The position numbers and the translations under genes are program-made. A stretch of 64,000 bases of DNA from Kordiimonas sediminis (GTDB lineage: Bacteria; Pseudomonadota; Alphaproteobacteria; Sphingomonadales; Kordiimonadaceae). The stretch spans positions 124,001 through 188,000 of the forward strand of contig NZ_BNCI01000001.1 in assembly GCF_014656395.1 (NCBI RefSeq). The letters run 5' to 3'. How positions within the stretch are numbered: position 1 is the first letter of the stretch; each line of letters starts with the position of its first letter. The notes under the pieces are model-generated. The model saw nothing but the letters and a program-made list of their open reading frames with translations, had not been told where the DNA came from and did not search any database. Shown piece by piece: positions 6,268 through 16,376 of this stretch.

Positions 6268-8358
6268 TTACCAGATACGGACGCGGTCCTCTGGCTTCAG
6301 GTAAAGCTTATCACCTTCTTTCACGCCGAACGCTTCATACCATGCATCATGGTTCCGTACGGCCTGTGCACGGATCATGTCAGGCGCATGCGGGTCAGAC
6401 TTCAGGCGCTGTAGTAGTGTTGCTTCCCGTACTTTTGACCGCCATACCTGCGCCCAGGACAGAAAGAAGCGCTGATCACCGGTCAGACCATTAATGACAG
6501 GTGCTTCCTTGCCGCCCAGACTAATTTTGTATGCGTGGTACGCCATCGCCAGGCCGCCGACATCACCGATATTCTCGCCCAGTGTGAAATTGCCGTCGAC
6601 AAAATTCCCTTCAATGGGTTCATAAGCACTATACTGGTCAACCAGCATCTTGGTACGTTCCTCAAACCGGGCACGGTCTTCGTCTGTCCACCAGTTTGTC
6701 TGCACCCCCTTGGCATCAGATTTGGAACCCTGATCATCAAATCCGTGGCCCATTTCATGCCCGATAACGGCACCGATTGCCCCGTAATTGACCGCTGCAT
6801 CAGCATTCGGATCAAAGAAAGGCGGTTTCAGGATAGCTGCCGGGAAAACAATCTCGTTAAACTGCGGGTTATAATAGGCATTCACAGTCTGCGGTGTCAT
6901 GAACCATTCATCCCGGTCCGTTGGACGACCAAGTCGTGCAGCATCAACAGCATGAAAAAACTCCCGAACACGGGCACGGTTTCCAAACAGGTCGCCTGCC
7001 TTTATTTCCAACCCATCATAGCTGCGCCATTTATTCGGATAGGCAATTTTTGGATTGAAAGCCGCCAGTTTTTCCTGTGCTTTTTCCTTGGTTTCCGCGC
7101 CCATCCATTCCAGATCGTTGATACGCTGACCCAGTGCCAGACGCAGGTTTTCAACAAGCTCTTCCATCTGTGCTTTTGCTTCTGCCGGGAAATGCTGTTT
7201 GACATAAATCTGGCCCAGAGCCTCGCCCAGACTTTCTGTACCAGACAGCAGGCTTACACCGCGCTTCCAGCGCTCCCGTGGCTTGGGCTGTCCACCAAGT
7301 TCAGTACCGTAAAACTTGAAGTTGGCCGCATAAATTTCCTCTGACAATAGCGGCGCCGCATTGGAGATAGTGTGATATTTGACATAGGCTTTCCAGGTAT
7401 CGAGGTCTTCTGAATTAATCAGCGCCACAATATCTTTCACTGCGCTGGGGTGCGAAACATTCAGTTCGTTTACCGCAAACCCTGAAGCAGCAAAAAAGGC
7501 GTTCCAGTCAAAACCTGCATATTCCTCTGCCATTTGATCCGCAGCAATTGGATTAAGGGTTTTATCGCGATTGCGACGATCTGCCCGTGGCCAGTGCGCC
7601 TCTGCAATCTTGGTTTCAAGCGCCAGAATTGCTTCTGCTTTTGCTGCTGCATCTGCCTCATCCGCAAAAGCCAGCATTTCAGCAATATGCGCCACATACG
7701 CCGCACGAATTTTCGTAAAACGTTCGGTGTCATCCAGATAATAATCCCGGTCCGGCAGGCCAAGACCAGCCGCGCTCATCGTATATTGATATTGGTCCGG
7801 GTTTAGGCGGTTAATCCCAATACCGCCGTAAAACGGGGATACAGTGTCTTCCAGAACTGAACGACCAAAAACCTCGGTCAGACCTGCCTTATCACTGATA
7901 CCGTCAATCGCCTCCAGCGTTGGCATCAATGGCTTTATACCCAGCGCATTCAAAGTATCCGTATCCATGAAACTGGCATAATAATCACCGACCATTTGCT
8001 CGGCTGTACCGTCTGCGCCGCCAGCGGATGCAACCTCTTCAATGATTGCTTTTACCTGCTCCTGACTTTGATCATGAAGCTCATAGAATGAGCCATACAC
8101 AGACTTGTCCTCTGGCATTTCGTAGGCGTCATACCATGTGCCGTTCGCATACATAAAAAAGTCATCGCCCGGGGTCACACTCTCGTTACGGTTCGAAAGT
8201 TCAATGCCAAAATCCCCTAAAACTGCTTTCTGAACAGATGCTTCCTGCATCTGCTCTGTTGCAGCTTTCTCTTCTGATACCGTTTCTGACGGGGTTCCGC
8301 ACGCCGCAACCAACAGCGCCGATGCAGCAACAGACGCCTTCAACACGGATTTGATCAT
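6268..8358 (-). CDS. M13-family zinc metallopeptidase lipoprotein (PepO/neprilysin-like)
   Basis: 696 residues, full length for M13. It starts with a lipoprotein signal (ASALLVAACG, Cys at the lipobox), so it is probably anchored on the periplasmic side. The N-terminal M13 domain begins DFFMYANGTWYD. The catalytic zinc site is HEMGH at residues 534-538 with ENIGD (Glu595) as third ligand, and the substrate-binding NAYYNPQFNEIVFPAA lies just upstream. The family cleaves short extracellular or periplasmic peptides. It has a good ribosome binding site (GGGAGGA) and appears monocistronic, convergent with agt. Confidence 0.93.
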   Translation of the reverse strand: MIKSVLKASVAASALLVAACGTPSETVSEEKAATEQMQEASVQKAVLGDFGIELSNRNESVTPGDDFFMYANGTWYDAYEMPEDKSVYGSFYELHDQSQEQVKAIIEEVASAGGADGTAEQMVGDYYASFMDTDTLNALGIKPLMPTLEAIDGISDKAGLTEVFGRSVLEDTVSPFYGGIGINRLNPDQYQYTMSAAGLGLPDRDYYLDDTERFTKIRAAYVAHIAEMLAFADEADAAAKAEAILALETKIAEAHWPRADRRNRDKTLNPIAADQMAEEYAGFDWNAFFAASGFAVNELNVSHPSAVKDIVALINSEDLDTWKAYVKYHTISNAAPLLSEEIYAANFKFYGTELGGQPKPRERWKRGVSLLSGTESLGEALGQIYVKQHFPAEAKAQMEELVENLRLALGQRINDLEWMGAETKEKAQEKLAAFNPKIAYPNKWRSYDGLEIKAGDLFGNRARVREFFHAVDAARLGRPTDRDEWFMTPQTVNAYYNPQFNEIVFPAAILKPPFFDPNADAAVNYGAIGAVIGHEMGHGFDDQGSKSDAKGVQTNWWTDEDRARFEERTKMLVDQYSAYEPIEGNFVDGNFTLGENIGDVGGLAMAYHAYKISLGGKEAPVINGLTGDQRFFLSWAQVWRSKVREATLLQRLKSDPHAPDMIRAQAVRNHDAWYEAFGVKEGDKLYLKPEDRVRIW

Positions 8359-8543
8359 TTTAGTCCTCCCTATCCTGATCTCGTTTTTTTAATTGGATAC
8401 AACTGAAACTATCGGATTAGAGAAAAATGTCAAAGGGGAACTAAATCCTTGCGTAGAGCCTGTTACAAGCGTATAAGCCCGGTCAAATTCAGAGATTATT
8501 CGGGCTTCGTTCAACCACGAAGCCTTTTATGTTAGGTAACACC

Positions 8544-10388
8544 ATGTCAGACAGCCCCAAAACCTTAAGAAACGTTGCGATTATTGCGCACGTTGACCAC
8601 GGCAAAACTACGCTCGTGGACAACCTTTTCAAACAAAGCGGAACCGTGCGTGACAATCAGCGCCTTGACGAACGTGCGATGGACAGCAACGACCTTGAGC
8701 GTGAACGCGGCATCACCATCCTGGCAAAATGTACCAGCGTTGTCTGGAACGATACCCGGATTAACATTGTTGACACCCCTGGCCACGCTGACTTTGGCGG
8801 TGAAGTAGAACGTATCCTGTCCATGGTCGACGGTGTTGTGTTGCTTGTTGACGCTGCAGAAGGCCCCATGCCGCAGACGAAGTTCGTCACCCAAAAGGCA
8901 CTGGCACTGGGTCTGCGTCCGATCGTTGTTGTGAACAAAGTCGACAAACCGGACGGTAATCCGGATGCAGCAACCGACGCTTGTTTTGACCTGTTTGTCA
9001 ATCTGGACGCCAGCGAAGACCAGCTTGATTTCCCAATTCTGTATGCTTCCGGTCGTGACGGCTGGTGCGTAGACAGCCTGGATGACCCGCGGGAGAACCT
9101 TAATCCGCTGTTCAGTAAAATTATTGAACACGTTCCTGCGCCAAAGCCTTTGGTCAATCAAGCAGAGGATAAGCCTTTCTCCATGCTGGCAACTCTGCTG
9201 GACCGCGACAATTTCATTGGCCGTGTTCTAACTGGCCGTATTGAGACGGGTCACATTAAAGTTGGCGACCCAATTCATGCACTGGGCATCACGGGCAAGG
9301 TTGTTGAAACCGGCCGTATTACAAAGCTCCTGTCCTTCCGTGGACTGGAGCGGGTGCCTGTTGAGGAAGCCCGTGCTGGCGACATCGTTGCGATTGCTGG
9401 CCTGCAGGTTGCCACCGTGGCTGATACAATCTGTGTACCTGAAGTAACAGTTCCTCTGAAGGCACAGCCAGTTGATCCGCCAACTCTTGCGATGACTTTC
9501 AGCGTAAATGACAGCCCACTGGCGGGCCGCGAAGGCAAGCATGTTACAAGCCGGGTTATCCGCGACCGTCTGCTTCGTGAAGCAGAAGGCAATGTGGCAA
9601 TTAAAATCACAGAAACTGAAAACAAAGATGCCTTTGAAGTCGCAGGACGCGGCGAACTACAGCTTGGCGTTCTGATTGAAACCATGCGCCGGGAAGGCTT
9701 TGAACTTGCGATCTCCCGCCCACGCGTTCTGATGAAGCTGGACGAAAATTGCAAAAAACTTGAGCCTTATGAAACGGTTCAGGTTGATGTGGACGAAGCC
9801 TATCAGGGCACTGTTGTTGAGAAAATGTCCCTGCGCAAAGCGGAACTGACTGGCATGGTACCATCCGGTGGCGGCAAGGTTCGTCTGACCTTTGACGCGC
9901 CTGCACGCGGCCTGATCGGCTATCACGGTGAATTCCTGACAGACACACGCGGCACAGGCATTATGGCCCGTGTTTATGACCGCTACGACGCGTACAAAGG
10001 ACCTATCACAGGTCGCCAGCGCGGCGTGTTGATCGCAACTGCACCGGGCAAGGCAGTTGCCTATGCACTGTTTAACCTTGAAGAGCGCGGCATCATCATG
10101 ATCGAACCTGGTGATGAGGTTTACGAAGGCATGATCATCGGTGAAAACAGCCGTGACAATGATCTGGAAGTGAACGTACAGAAAGCGAAGCAGCTAACAA
10201 ACATTCGCGCCGCCGGTAAAGACGATGCAGTCAAACTGACACCGCCACGCAAACTGCCACTGGAGGAAGCTCTGTCCTACATCAATGATGATGAACTGGT
10301 TGAAGTAACACCGGAGAGCATTCGCCTGCGTAAACGTTTCCTTCTGGCTCATGAGCGCAAAAAAGCAGCGCGTGCTGCAGAAGCATAA
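8544..10388 (+). CDS. typA: Ribosome-associated GTPase TypA/BipA
   Basis: 614 residues from the ATG at 8544 (TTAGGT ribosome binding site 8 bases upstream; the ATG at 8529 is an alternative). All G motifs are present: AHVDHGKTT (15-23), [15 protein letters not shown] and NKVDKPD. EF-G-like domains III and V and the TypA C-terminal domain follow ([39 protein letters not shown]). TypA binds the 70S ribosome and helps 50S assembly and stress or cold adaptation. It stands alone and ends in a strong terminator. Confidence 0.97.
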   Translation: MSDSPKTLRNVAIIAHVDHGKTTLVDNLFKQSGTVRDNQRLDERAMDSNDLERERGITILAKCTSVVWNDTRINIVDTPGHADFGGEVERILSMVDGVVLLVDAAEGPMPQTKFVTQKALALGLRPIVVVNKVDKPDGNPDAATDACFDLFVNLDASEDQLDFPILYASGRDGWCVDSLDDPRENLNPLFSKIIEHVPAPKPLVNQAEDKPFSMLATLLDRDNFIGRVLTGRIETGHIKVGDPIHALGITGKVVETGRITKLLSFRGLERVPVEEARAGDIVAIAGLQVATVADTICVPEVTVPLKAQPVDPPTLAMTFSVNDSPLAGREGKHVTSRVIRDRLLREAEGNVAIKITETENKDAFEVAGRGELQLGVLIETMRREGFELAISRPRVLMKLDENCKKLEPYETVQVDVDEAYQGTVVEKMSLRKAELTGMVPSGGGKVRLTFDAPARGLIGYHGEFLTDTRGTGIMARVYDRYDAYKGPITGRQRGVLIATAPGKAVAYALFNLEERGIIMIEPGDEVYEGMIIGENSRDNDLEVNVQKAKQLTNIRAAGKDDAVKLTPPRKLPLEEALSYINDDELVEVTPESIRLRKRFLLAHERKKAARAAEA

Positions 10389-10417
10389 ACCATAGAATAG
10401 TATCAGAGTAAAAAATT

Positions 10418-10449
10418 AAAGGCGCTGCATATTGTAGCGCCTTTTTCTT
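10418..10449 (+). terminator. Rho-independent terminator of typA
   Basis: GGCGCT/AGCGCC stem extended by A-T pairs, 9-base loop, followed by TTTTTCTTT, about 30 bases after the typA stop. Confidence 0.85.
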
Positions 10450-10481
10450 TAGGTGTATGGATTAAGCGCAAGCTGACGTAA

Positions 10482-11417
10482 TTAGTCAGGAAGATCTAAA
10501 GCTTGATCCGCAAACGATTTTATACCGGTATCGACAACAGTTTCGTCCAAAACCAATACTTCTTCCTTATGCATCCCAACATACGTGCGTACAGCCTCCA
10601 GAATACGGGCCTGGCGTTCTTCTAGCGTGTCAGCTATCACGGTATTGATCACGGGCAGCCGAGATGCACATTCAGAATTTTTCCGGAACAGCATCCGCAC
10701 ATCAATCCCCGTTGTATCCGGTACAATAAGCTTGAATTTAATGCCCTGTGCGCCCGCTTCCATGTTGCGGGTATAGGAAGAAATATTATAGTCCCCAAAC
10801 AATGCCATCAAAGCATCAAACTGGCCATTTGCCAGTTGGCGCAACCCCCGTTTGTAGGAGGCAACAAACACCACATCACCCGTTTCTCTCAGCTTCTCAA
10901 TAGCCGTCTCGAATTCTTTAGCTGCCCTGATAATCGCTATCTTCTTACCAGACAGCCCTTCCGCTAAAATCCGGTCATAATCATCAGAGCGCACCAGATA
11001 AGAGAATGGCATTTCAAACCACGGCTCTGAATATAAATGTGTTTTCGCTCTATCCTCTGTCCAGACAGAATTGACAAGAATATCTACCTCACCGTTTTCA
11101 AACTGTGCGAGCAGACGGGGCCAGTATGTGTGATTTGCAAGCTGCGGCGCAATACCCGCTTGTGACAGCACTTCCATCCCTTCATCATAAATGATGCCTG
11201 TATGCATGCTACCGTCCTTGACACTGATACTATGCTCCCCCGGTGCAAACGCTACAACACAGGAAACAGTGCTGTCGTTCGCAAATGCGCTGGTCACGCT
11301 CAAAAAAGACAGACAGAATACAATTATGGATAGTTTATAGATTTGAATAGGACAAATAGAAGCCGGCACACTGTACCAGCTAGACTTCGATCGATCAGTG
11401 ATCACATCGGTCTTCAC
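10482..11417 (-). CDS. Orphan periplasmic amino-acid-binding-like protein (SBP_bac_3)
   Basis: 311 residues from a GTG start with GGGGA upstream. A hydrophobic signal segment (SIIVFCLSFLSVTSAFA) follows an unusually long N-terminal stretch. The mature part has the family-3 solute-binding fold: GIIYDEGMEVLSQAGI, LLAQFENGEVDILVNSVWTE, a hinge-region LSGKKIAIIRAAKEF and FDALMALFGDYNIS. No permease or ATPase gene is nearby, so it may serve as a sensor, or partner with a distant transporter. The ligand is unknown. A second orphan of the same fold lies at 16377. Confidence 0.8.
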   Translation of the reverse strand: MKTDVITDRSKSSWYSVPASICPIQIYKLSIIVFCLSFLSVTSAFANDSTVSCVVAFAPGEHSISVKDGSMHTGIIYDEGMEVLSQAGIAPQLANHTYWPRLLAQFENGEVDILVNSVWTEDRAKTHLYSEPWFEMPFSYLVRSDDYDRILAEGLSGKKIAIIRAAKEFETAIEKLRETGDVVFVASYKRGLRQLANGQFDALMALFGDYNISSYTRNMEAGAQGIKFKLIVPDTTGIDVRMLFRKNSECASRLPVINTVIADTLEERQARILEAVRTYVGMHKEEVLVLDETVVDTGIKSFADQALDLPD

Positions 11418-11460
11418 TATCTGCGTCCCCAGAACAAGTTACCTATACATGTTCAATACA

Positions 11461-12603
11461 CTATCTGCCCACCATTGATCTTGCAATCACTTCTTTCATG
11501 ATCTCAGATGTGCCCGCATAAATTGTCTGCACCCGTGCATCCAGATAATAGCGAGAAATTGCATATTCCTTGGTATATCCATACCCCCCGAACAGCTGAA
11601 GACACTCATTCACTACTTCACACTGAATTTCCGTAGAGGTATATTTCAGGATAGCCGCCATTTCGGCGGTCATTTCATCTTTATCATAGGCCGCTTTACA
11701 CTGATTATAATAGGCGCGGGCCAATTCCACCTTGGACTTCATATCTGCCAGCTTGAAACGCGTATTCTGGAAACTTGCGACTTTTGCGCCGAATGCCTTG
11801 CGCTCTGTGACGTATGCAATGGTTTCGGCCAGCGCACCATCGCACGCCCCAAGTGCAAGCGCTGCACACCCAAGGCGTTCGCGAGGCAGTTCATTCATCA
11901 TATGGATAAAGCCCATACCCTCGGTTCCCAGAACACTATCCGCAGGCAACCGCACGTTCTCGAAGAACAGCTCGCAGGTATCGCTGGCATTCTGCCCGAT
12001 CTTGTGAATGGCACCGCCGCGGGAAAAACCGGGCAAGGATGTATCCACAAGCATCAGGGAAATACCTTTTGCCCCTGCATTTCGGTCCGTTTTAGCCGCA
12101 ACAAGCACCAGATCAGCGTGTAGTCCGTTGGTGATGAATATCTTGGAGCCATTTAAAACCCATTCATCACCGTCCCGGACCGCACTGGTCCGAATATTAG
12201 CCACATCACTGCCGGCACCCGGTTCTGTCATGGCGAGCGCGCCAACAACCTCACCTGTCCCCATCTTAGGGAGCCACGCGGCTTTCTGGGCATCTGTTCC
12301 CAAATTCATCAAGTAGGGCATAACAATGTTGGAATGGATATTATAGCTGGATGCAAATCCGCCGCAGTTCAGGCGCGACATTTCTTCAACGATCATCTGC
12401 GTCACTTCTGCGGGCGCACCTGATCCTCCATATTCTTCCAGGAGGTTCGCACCGAGAATACCTGCCTCTCCCAGCGTATTCCAAAGCTGGCGGTCAACAA
12501 GGCCCGCTTCTTCCCACGCTTCATAGAAAGGAAGAATCTCTTTTTCTATGACCTTAATGGTCATATCGCGAAACATGTCATAATCTTCTTGGGTAAACGT
12601 CAT
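11461..12603 (-). CDS. Acyl-CoA dehydrogenase
   Basis: 380 residues from the ATG at 12603 (AAGG upstream); the frame extends to 12630 without added family sequence. This is a typical FAD acyl-CoA dehydrogenase: N-terminal helical domain, AMTEPGAGSDVANI for FAD and substrate binding, FITNGLHADL, and C-terminal LQLFGGYGYTKEY and YAGTSEIM. It oxidises acyl-CoA to enoyl-CoA in beta-oxidation or branched-chain amino-acid breakdown and passes electrons to ETF. The family members cannot be told apart by eye. It stands alone. Confidence 0.92.
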   Translation of the reverse strand: MTFTQEDYDMFRDMTIKVIEKEILPFYEAWEEAGLVDRQLWNTLGEAGILGANLLEEYGGSGAPAEVTQMIVEEMSRLNCGGFASSYNIHSNIVMPYLMNLGTDAQKAAWLPKMGTGEVVGALAMTEPGAGSDVANIRTSAVRDGDEWVLNGSKIFITNGLHADLVLVAAKTDRNAGAKGISLMLVDTSLPGFSRGGAIHKIGQNASDTCELFFENVRLPADSVLGTEGMGFIHMMNELPRERLGCAALALGACDGALAETIAYVTERKAFGAKVASFQNTRFKLADMKSKVELARAYYNQCKAAYDKDEMTAEMAAILKYTSTEIQCEVVNECLQLFGGYGYTKEYAISRYYLDARVQTIYAGTSEIMKEVIARSMVGR

Positions 12604-12796
12604 ATCTGTAACCTTAACTCTGCAAACCAATCACATACCGAAGGGTCAAATTTCTATACTATTTTATACCATATTTCCATCTGAAACGTCATCCGCCTGC
12701 CCAACCCCCTATTAAACTTGAAATTACTTTGACGAATTCCCATCTTTTAAGCATAACAATAATTATGTGACATCGAGGAAACAGGAGACATCGATC

Positions 12797-12985
12797 ATGC
12801 GCTTATTGCTCGCAATCTTTTTGCCCCCTTTGGTATTTTTTACAATTGGACGGCCATTTCAGGGTATTTTCTGTCTAATTCTAATGCTTACGCTTGTCGG
12901 ATGGCCCGTTGCTGCCATCTGGGCAGTTTACAGCCTCAGCCAGTATAGAAACGATCAGCTACGTGACGAGCTGAGAGGCCGCTAA
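12797..12985 (+). CDS. Pmp3/YqaE-family small membrane protein
   Basis: 62 residues from the ATG at 12797 with AGGAG 9 bases upstream. Two transmembrane helices with the family pattern LLLAIFLPPLVFFTIGRPFQ and LVGWPVAAIWAVYSL. Pmp3 proteins are small hydrophobic proteins linked to salt and cold stress and membrane potential in plants and fungi; bacterial members are little studied. The stop overlaps the next start (TAATG), so it is translationally coupled to the GlsB-like protein. Confidence 0.85.
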   Translation: MRLLLAIFLPPLVFFTIGRPFQGIFCLILMLTLVGWPVAAIWAVYSLSQYRNDQLRDELRGR

Positions 12986-13242
12986 TGCTTGCCGCCATCG
13001 TAACCGGAGGCCTTGCAGGCTTCCTTGCCGGGCATATTCTTCGCGGCAGGGGCTACGGCGTCATCGCTAATGTAGTTTTGGGTATTTTGGGCGGCGTTTT
13101 CGGCAACTTCCTGCTGGATTATGCTGGGGTTTCAACCACCGGCGTCATTGAAAGCATATATGCAGCCACATTTGGTGCAGTGCTAATCATCCTGATTTTC
13201 GGCAGCAGCAAAAAAAGCAATAATCAAGAAAATCAGCAATAA
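12985..13242 (+). CDS. GlsB/YeaQ/YmgE-family stress membrane protein
   Basis: 85 residues, with Gly-rich transmembrane helices typical of the transglycosylase-associated family (PF04226): GGLAGFLAGHILRGRGYG, VVLGILGGVFGNFLLDYAG and a third helix near residues 60-75. These small proteins are induced by general or envelope stress, but no enzymatic activity is established. It is coupled by a 1-base overlap to the Pmp3-like gene, so both probably respond to the same stress. Confidence 0.88.
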   Translation: MLAAIVTGGLAGFLAGHILRGRGYGVIANVVLGILGGVFGNFLLDYAGVSTTGVIESIYAATFGAVLIILIFGSSKKSNNQENQQ

Positions 13243-13249
13243 CGAAAAT

Positions 13250-13276
13250 GACACGCCTGATTAATCTGGGCGTGTC
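13250..13276 (+). terminator. Weak terminator hairpin after the stress-protein pair
   Basis: GACACGCC/GGCGTGTC is a perfect 8-bp stem with an 11-base loop, followed by TTACC and then CTTTTC. The T-tract is poor, so termination may be partial. Confidence 0.5.
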
Positions 13277-13348
13277 TTACCAATCTTTTCAACCGACCTT
13301 TCCCAGGCCCGGCATCTAAAACACTATGTCGCTGTAGCTTCTTACCCG

Positions 13349-14179
13349 TCAAAGACTGTAAACGGGTGTGTCCCGGCGCGGACCAAGGATAATTTCAGCC
13401 CCGGCTCGCAAAACACCGGCACGCGAAACCGCTGCATTCTGCCCAACATAGATTTGCTTATCGGGGCCTCGACGATATGAACCCAACATTTTCATGGGCT
13501 CTTTATCCTTTCTGAAAACCCCCGTCTCAGGGTCCGCTGTTGTCATCACACAGCGACTGCAGCCATACACAATGGTAATTTCAACATCCTCTGCACGGAA
13601 ACTGGACCAATAATCCTCATCAAACGGAGAGGAAACACCAGACACATAGATGTTTGGCCGAAAATTCCGGACAGTGACCGGGCTATCAAGTCGGCTATTC
13701 ATATCTTCAACCGATGCATCAGACAGAACAAGTAGCGGCATGGCGTCTGCATAGCTGGCCGGCACAAATGGATTGCCGTCCGATTGTCGGGAACTATTTT
13801 CAGCAAGTGTTTTCAGGCGTGCTTCCCTGCCAAGGAATTCACTGATCCAGTTGGCAGCGTCTTCACCACAGTCGCCCGACAAAATAGTATCATTCCAAAC
13901 AGTAACAGGGACAGGTGCACTTTCATCTTCGCCGGGGTGTGCCGACACATGAAGCGTACCCGCAGGCCCTTTTATTTCCAGTCTATCAAAACCATCAACC
14001 CATCGCGGCTGAAGGGTTAAAAGCTTAGGATACTGTCTTGCGGTAATAAATTTGCCGTCTGGGCGCGTTACAACAAAACGGCGGTCTCCTTCTAAGCCGT
14101 TTTCATCGCAAAAGGCTGAAGGCACATCATATCCCGCCATCGACTTCACCGGATATAATGTTAGCTTTTCAATATGCAT
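13349..14179 (-). CDS. MOSC-domain protein (YcbX-like)
   Basis: 276 residues: an N-terminal MOSC_N beta-barrel domain (KLTLYPVKSMAGYDV, GLEGDRRFVV) then the MOSC domain with YGCSRCVMTTADPETG, whose Cys is the expected molybdenum-cofactor ligand. Such proteins reduce N-hydroxylated compounds, as YcbX and mARC do. It lacks the C-terminal 2Fe-2S ferredoxin domain of E. coli YcbX, so it needs a separate electron donor. It starts 1 base after the stop of the FAD oxidoreductase gene, so the two are one operon; a donor role for that oxidoreductase is speculation. Confidence 0.88.
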   Translation of the reverse strand: MHIEKLTLYPVKSMAGYDVPSAFCDENGLEGDRRFVVTRPDGKFITARQYPKLLTLQPRWVDGFDRLEIKGPAGTLHVSAHPGEDESAPVPVTVWNDTILSGDCGEDAANWISEFLGREARLKTLAENSSRQSDGNPFVPASYADAMPLLVLSDASVEDMNSRLDSPVTVRNFRPNIYVSGVSSPFDEDYWSSFRAEDVEITIVYGCSRCVMTTADPETGVFRKDKEPMKMLGSYRRGPDKQIYVGQNAAVSRAGVLRAGAEIILGPRRDTPVYSL

Positions 14180-14180
14180 G

Positions 14181-15359
14181 TTATTGCCCCAACGTTTTTG
14201 CAGTTCCCGGAATACCGTTCACCTGACCGAATTGCTTTTTGTACAAGAATCTCTCAGGACTATAGCTGACTGCGTCCACACCAAAATCTGTCAAATCTTG
14301 AGGAAGTGGTGCCCCTTCCAACACAGCTGCCGCCGTTCTGGACCATGCTGGGCTGGTCTGTATTCCGAAACCACCTTGCCCGACGTTCCAGAAAAACGCT
14401 GGCATAGTAGTATCAAAACCAATAACCGGCTTTCGGTCCGGCGCAAAGGTTCGCAAGCCTGCCCATTTGTTTTCAATACGCTTTACAGGGATGCCCGTTG
14501 CTTCTTGAAAATGCTCGATACCTCTTGCCAGGTCTTCAATCTCGGGCTGAGCATCACAGGGTTGACTGGGTGTTTCATCGGCGGGTGATATCAAATATCC
14601 AATGCCTTCTGGCTTGAAATAAAAGGCCTCGTCAATATCAATGACAAGGGGCCAGTTCGGGTCAAACGGTAACCCACGGGGGCTGCCAACAACGGCAATC
14701 GACCGACGCATTGGCTGCAGACCAATCGCCGGAACGCCTGCACGCTCGGCAACAACATCGCCCCACGCGCCTGCTGCATTCACAAGTGTTTTCGCCTGCA
14801 GCGTATCCCCGTTAGTTTGTATGACCCAGTGGTCCCCAGTATACTCTGCTGACATAAACTGTGTACCGAACAGAAACGAAGCCCCCTTGCGGCGCACGTG
14901 ACGGATATATCCCTGATGCAAGGATGCAACCTCAATGTCAGTGCAGTCATGGTCTAAAATGCCACCAATGATCCGTTCATTTTTCAAATGGGGGGCGCGT
15001 TTTTTTATTTCCTCGGCAGACAGCATCTGCGTCTCTGGCAAAACAGACTTAAGCTCTGCATAAAGGGAAGTCGCCTTGTCCTTCTGGTCGGCACCAAAAG
15101 GGTATAAGCAGCCGCGACGGTGCCCCAGAACCGGCCCAAAACCGTCAGGCGGGGAACGCAAAAACGATTTAGAAGCAGTGGTCAGAGGCTGGATCGCAAC
15201 ACCACCGTACGTTTCCGCATAAAATGCCGCACTGCGCCCGGTCGTATGGTATCCAGCCTGATCTTCCATATCGATCAAGGCAATTTTCGCAGAAGCCGGC
15301 AGGAAATATGCCAGTCCCGTTCCGGCAATGCCTGTTCCGATTATTAAATAGTCAAACAT
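14181..15359 (-). CDS. FAD-dependent oxidoreductase (DAO family)
   Basis: 392 residues from the ATG at 15359, which has AAGGA at good spacing; the frame runs further up but overlaps the divergent hisN-like start. Rossmann FAD motif YLIIGTGIAGTGLAYFL at the N-terminus, then the DAO pattern (TTGRSAAFYAET, TLVNAAGAWGD, the C-terminal WNVGQGGFGIQTSPAWSR). The family oxidises amino acids, sarcosine or similar amines; FAD-binding Arg/Ser residues are present, but the substrate is not predictable. Upstream partner of the MOSC gene in one operon. Confidence 0.85.
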   Translation of the reverse strand: MFDYLIIGTGIAGTGLAYFLPASAKIALIDMEDQAGYHTTGRSAAFYAETYGGVAIQPLTTASKSFLRSPPDGFGPVLGHRRGCLYPFGADQKDKATSLYAELKSVLPETQMLSAEEIKKRAPHLKNERIIGGILDHDCTDIEVASLHQGYIRHVRRKGASFLFGTQFMSAEYTGDHWVIQTNGDTLQAKTLVNAAGAWGDVVAERAGVPAIGLQPMRRSIAVVGSPRGLPFDPNWPLVIDIDEAFYFKPEGIGYLISPADETPSQPCDAQPEIEDLARGIEHFQEATGIPVKRIENKWAGLRTFAPDRKPVIGFDTTMPAFFWNVGQGGFGIQTSPAWSRTAAAVLEGAPLPQDLTDFGVDAVSYSPERFLYKKQFGQVNGIPGTAKTLGQ

Positions 15360-15428
15360 ACTTTCATCCTTGCCCATTATGTGGTCTATAAAGCGCAAGA
15401 TGGCAAGCCGGAATAAAGGGTGAATTTC

Positions 15429-16220
15429 ATGACACAATTGCTAGATGTGAAAACTGCAGATGAATTGGCCGATTTTGCAGAAAAACTCGCGGATGCGGCA
15501 TCAGACGTGACCATGAAATGGTTTCGCAAAAAAGTAGACATCGTCAATAAGGAAGATGAGCATTTTGACCCTGTGACTGTGGCTGACAGAGACGCTGAAA
15601 CTGCCATTCGCGCCCTGATCGAGCAGCATTACCCTGATCACGGCATCATCGGGGAAGAACACGGTATAAAAGAAGCCAACAGCGCCTTCACATGGGTTCT
15701 TGATCCAGTGGACGGCACACGGGCTTTTATTTCTGGCCTGCCGACATGGGGCACACTTATTGCCCTTCTTTTTAACGGCATACCGGTTATTGGCGTCATT
15801 GAACAACCATACCTTCGGGAACGCTATGTGGGCAAGCCAGGCATTGCAACCCTGAACGGCGAGCCAATTACCACCAGACCATGCACCAGCCTGGCGGTGG
15901 CAACAATATCAACAACGGACCCGGCCCTGTTTCGCGGCAAAGATAAAGATGCTTTCATGCGCCTTTTGGACGCCTCCCGTCTGGTCCGCTACGGCATGGA
16001 CTGTTACGCCTATGCCATCCTATCCTCTGGCTATATGGATGTGGTGGCGGAAACCGGACTCCAGATTTATGATATGATGGCGCTTATCCCGATTATTCGC
16101 GGTGCAGGCGGTATTGCTGTCAGCTGGACAGGAGCCGAAAACCCGGGCGAGGATGGCACTTTGCTTGCTTTAGGTGATTCTGCTTTATACCGTGACACCT
16201 TAGACCTTCTAAGGCATTAA
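15429..16220 (+). CDS. hisN: Inositol-monophosphatase-type histidinol-phosphatase
   Basis: 263 residues from the ATG at 15429, preceded by AAGGG; an in-frame GTG at 15420 overlaps that site. The magnesium-dependent phosphatase motifs are in order: DPVTVADRDAE, IIGEEHG, WVLDPVDGTRAFISG and the C-terminal GLQIYDMMALIPIIRGAGG. The DGTRAFI variant and the short length fit HisN, which removes phosphate from histidinol phosphate in histidine synthesis. No other his gene is near, so a related sugar- or inositol-phosphatase role remains possible. Confidence 0.82.
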   Translation: MTQLLDVKTADELADFAEKLADAASDVTMKWFRKKVDIVNKEDEHFDPVTVADRDAETAIRALIEQHYPDHGIIGEEHGIKEANSAFTWVLDPVDGTRAFISGLPTWGTLIALLFNGIPVIGVIEQPYLRERYVGKPGIATLNGEPITTRPCTSLAVATISTTDPALFRGKDKDAFMRLLDASRLVRYGMDCYAYAILSSGYMDVVAETGLQIYDMMALIPIIRGAGGIAVSWTGAENPGEDGTLLALGDSALYRDTLDLLRH

Positions 16221-16376
16221 TAGAGCGAACGCCACTACAGACTCTTATCTAACTTGTAATATACTACCAGCGGGCATCGAATGACCGCATAATGTGCGCA
16301 TCCTGTTTACAATCACAACCATGTCAGAGAAAATATGTGGGCGATTAGGTCGCTTATAATTAGGTAGGCATAGTTT

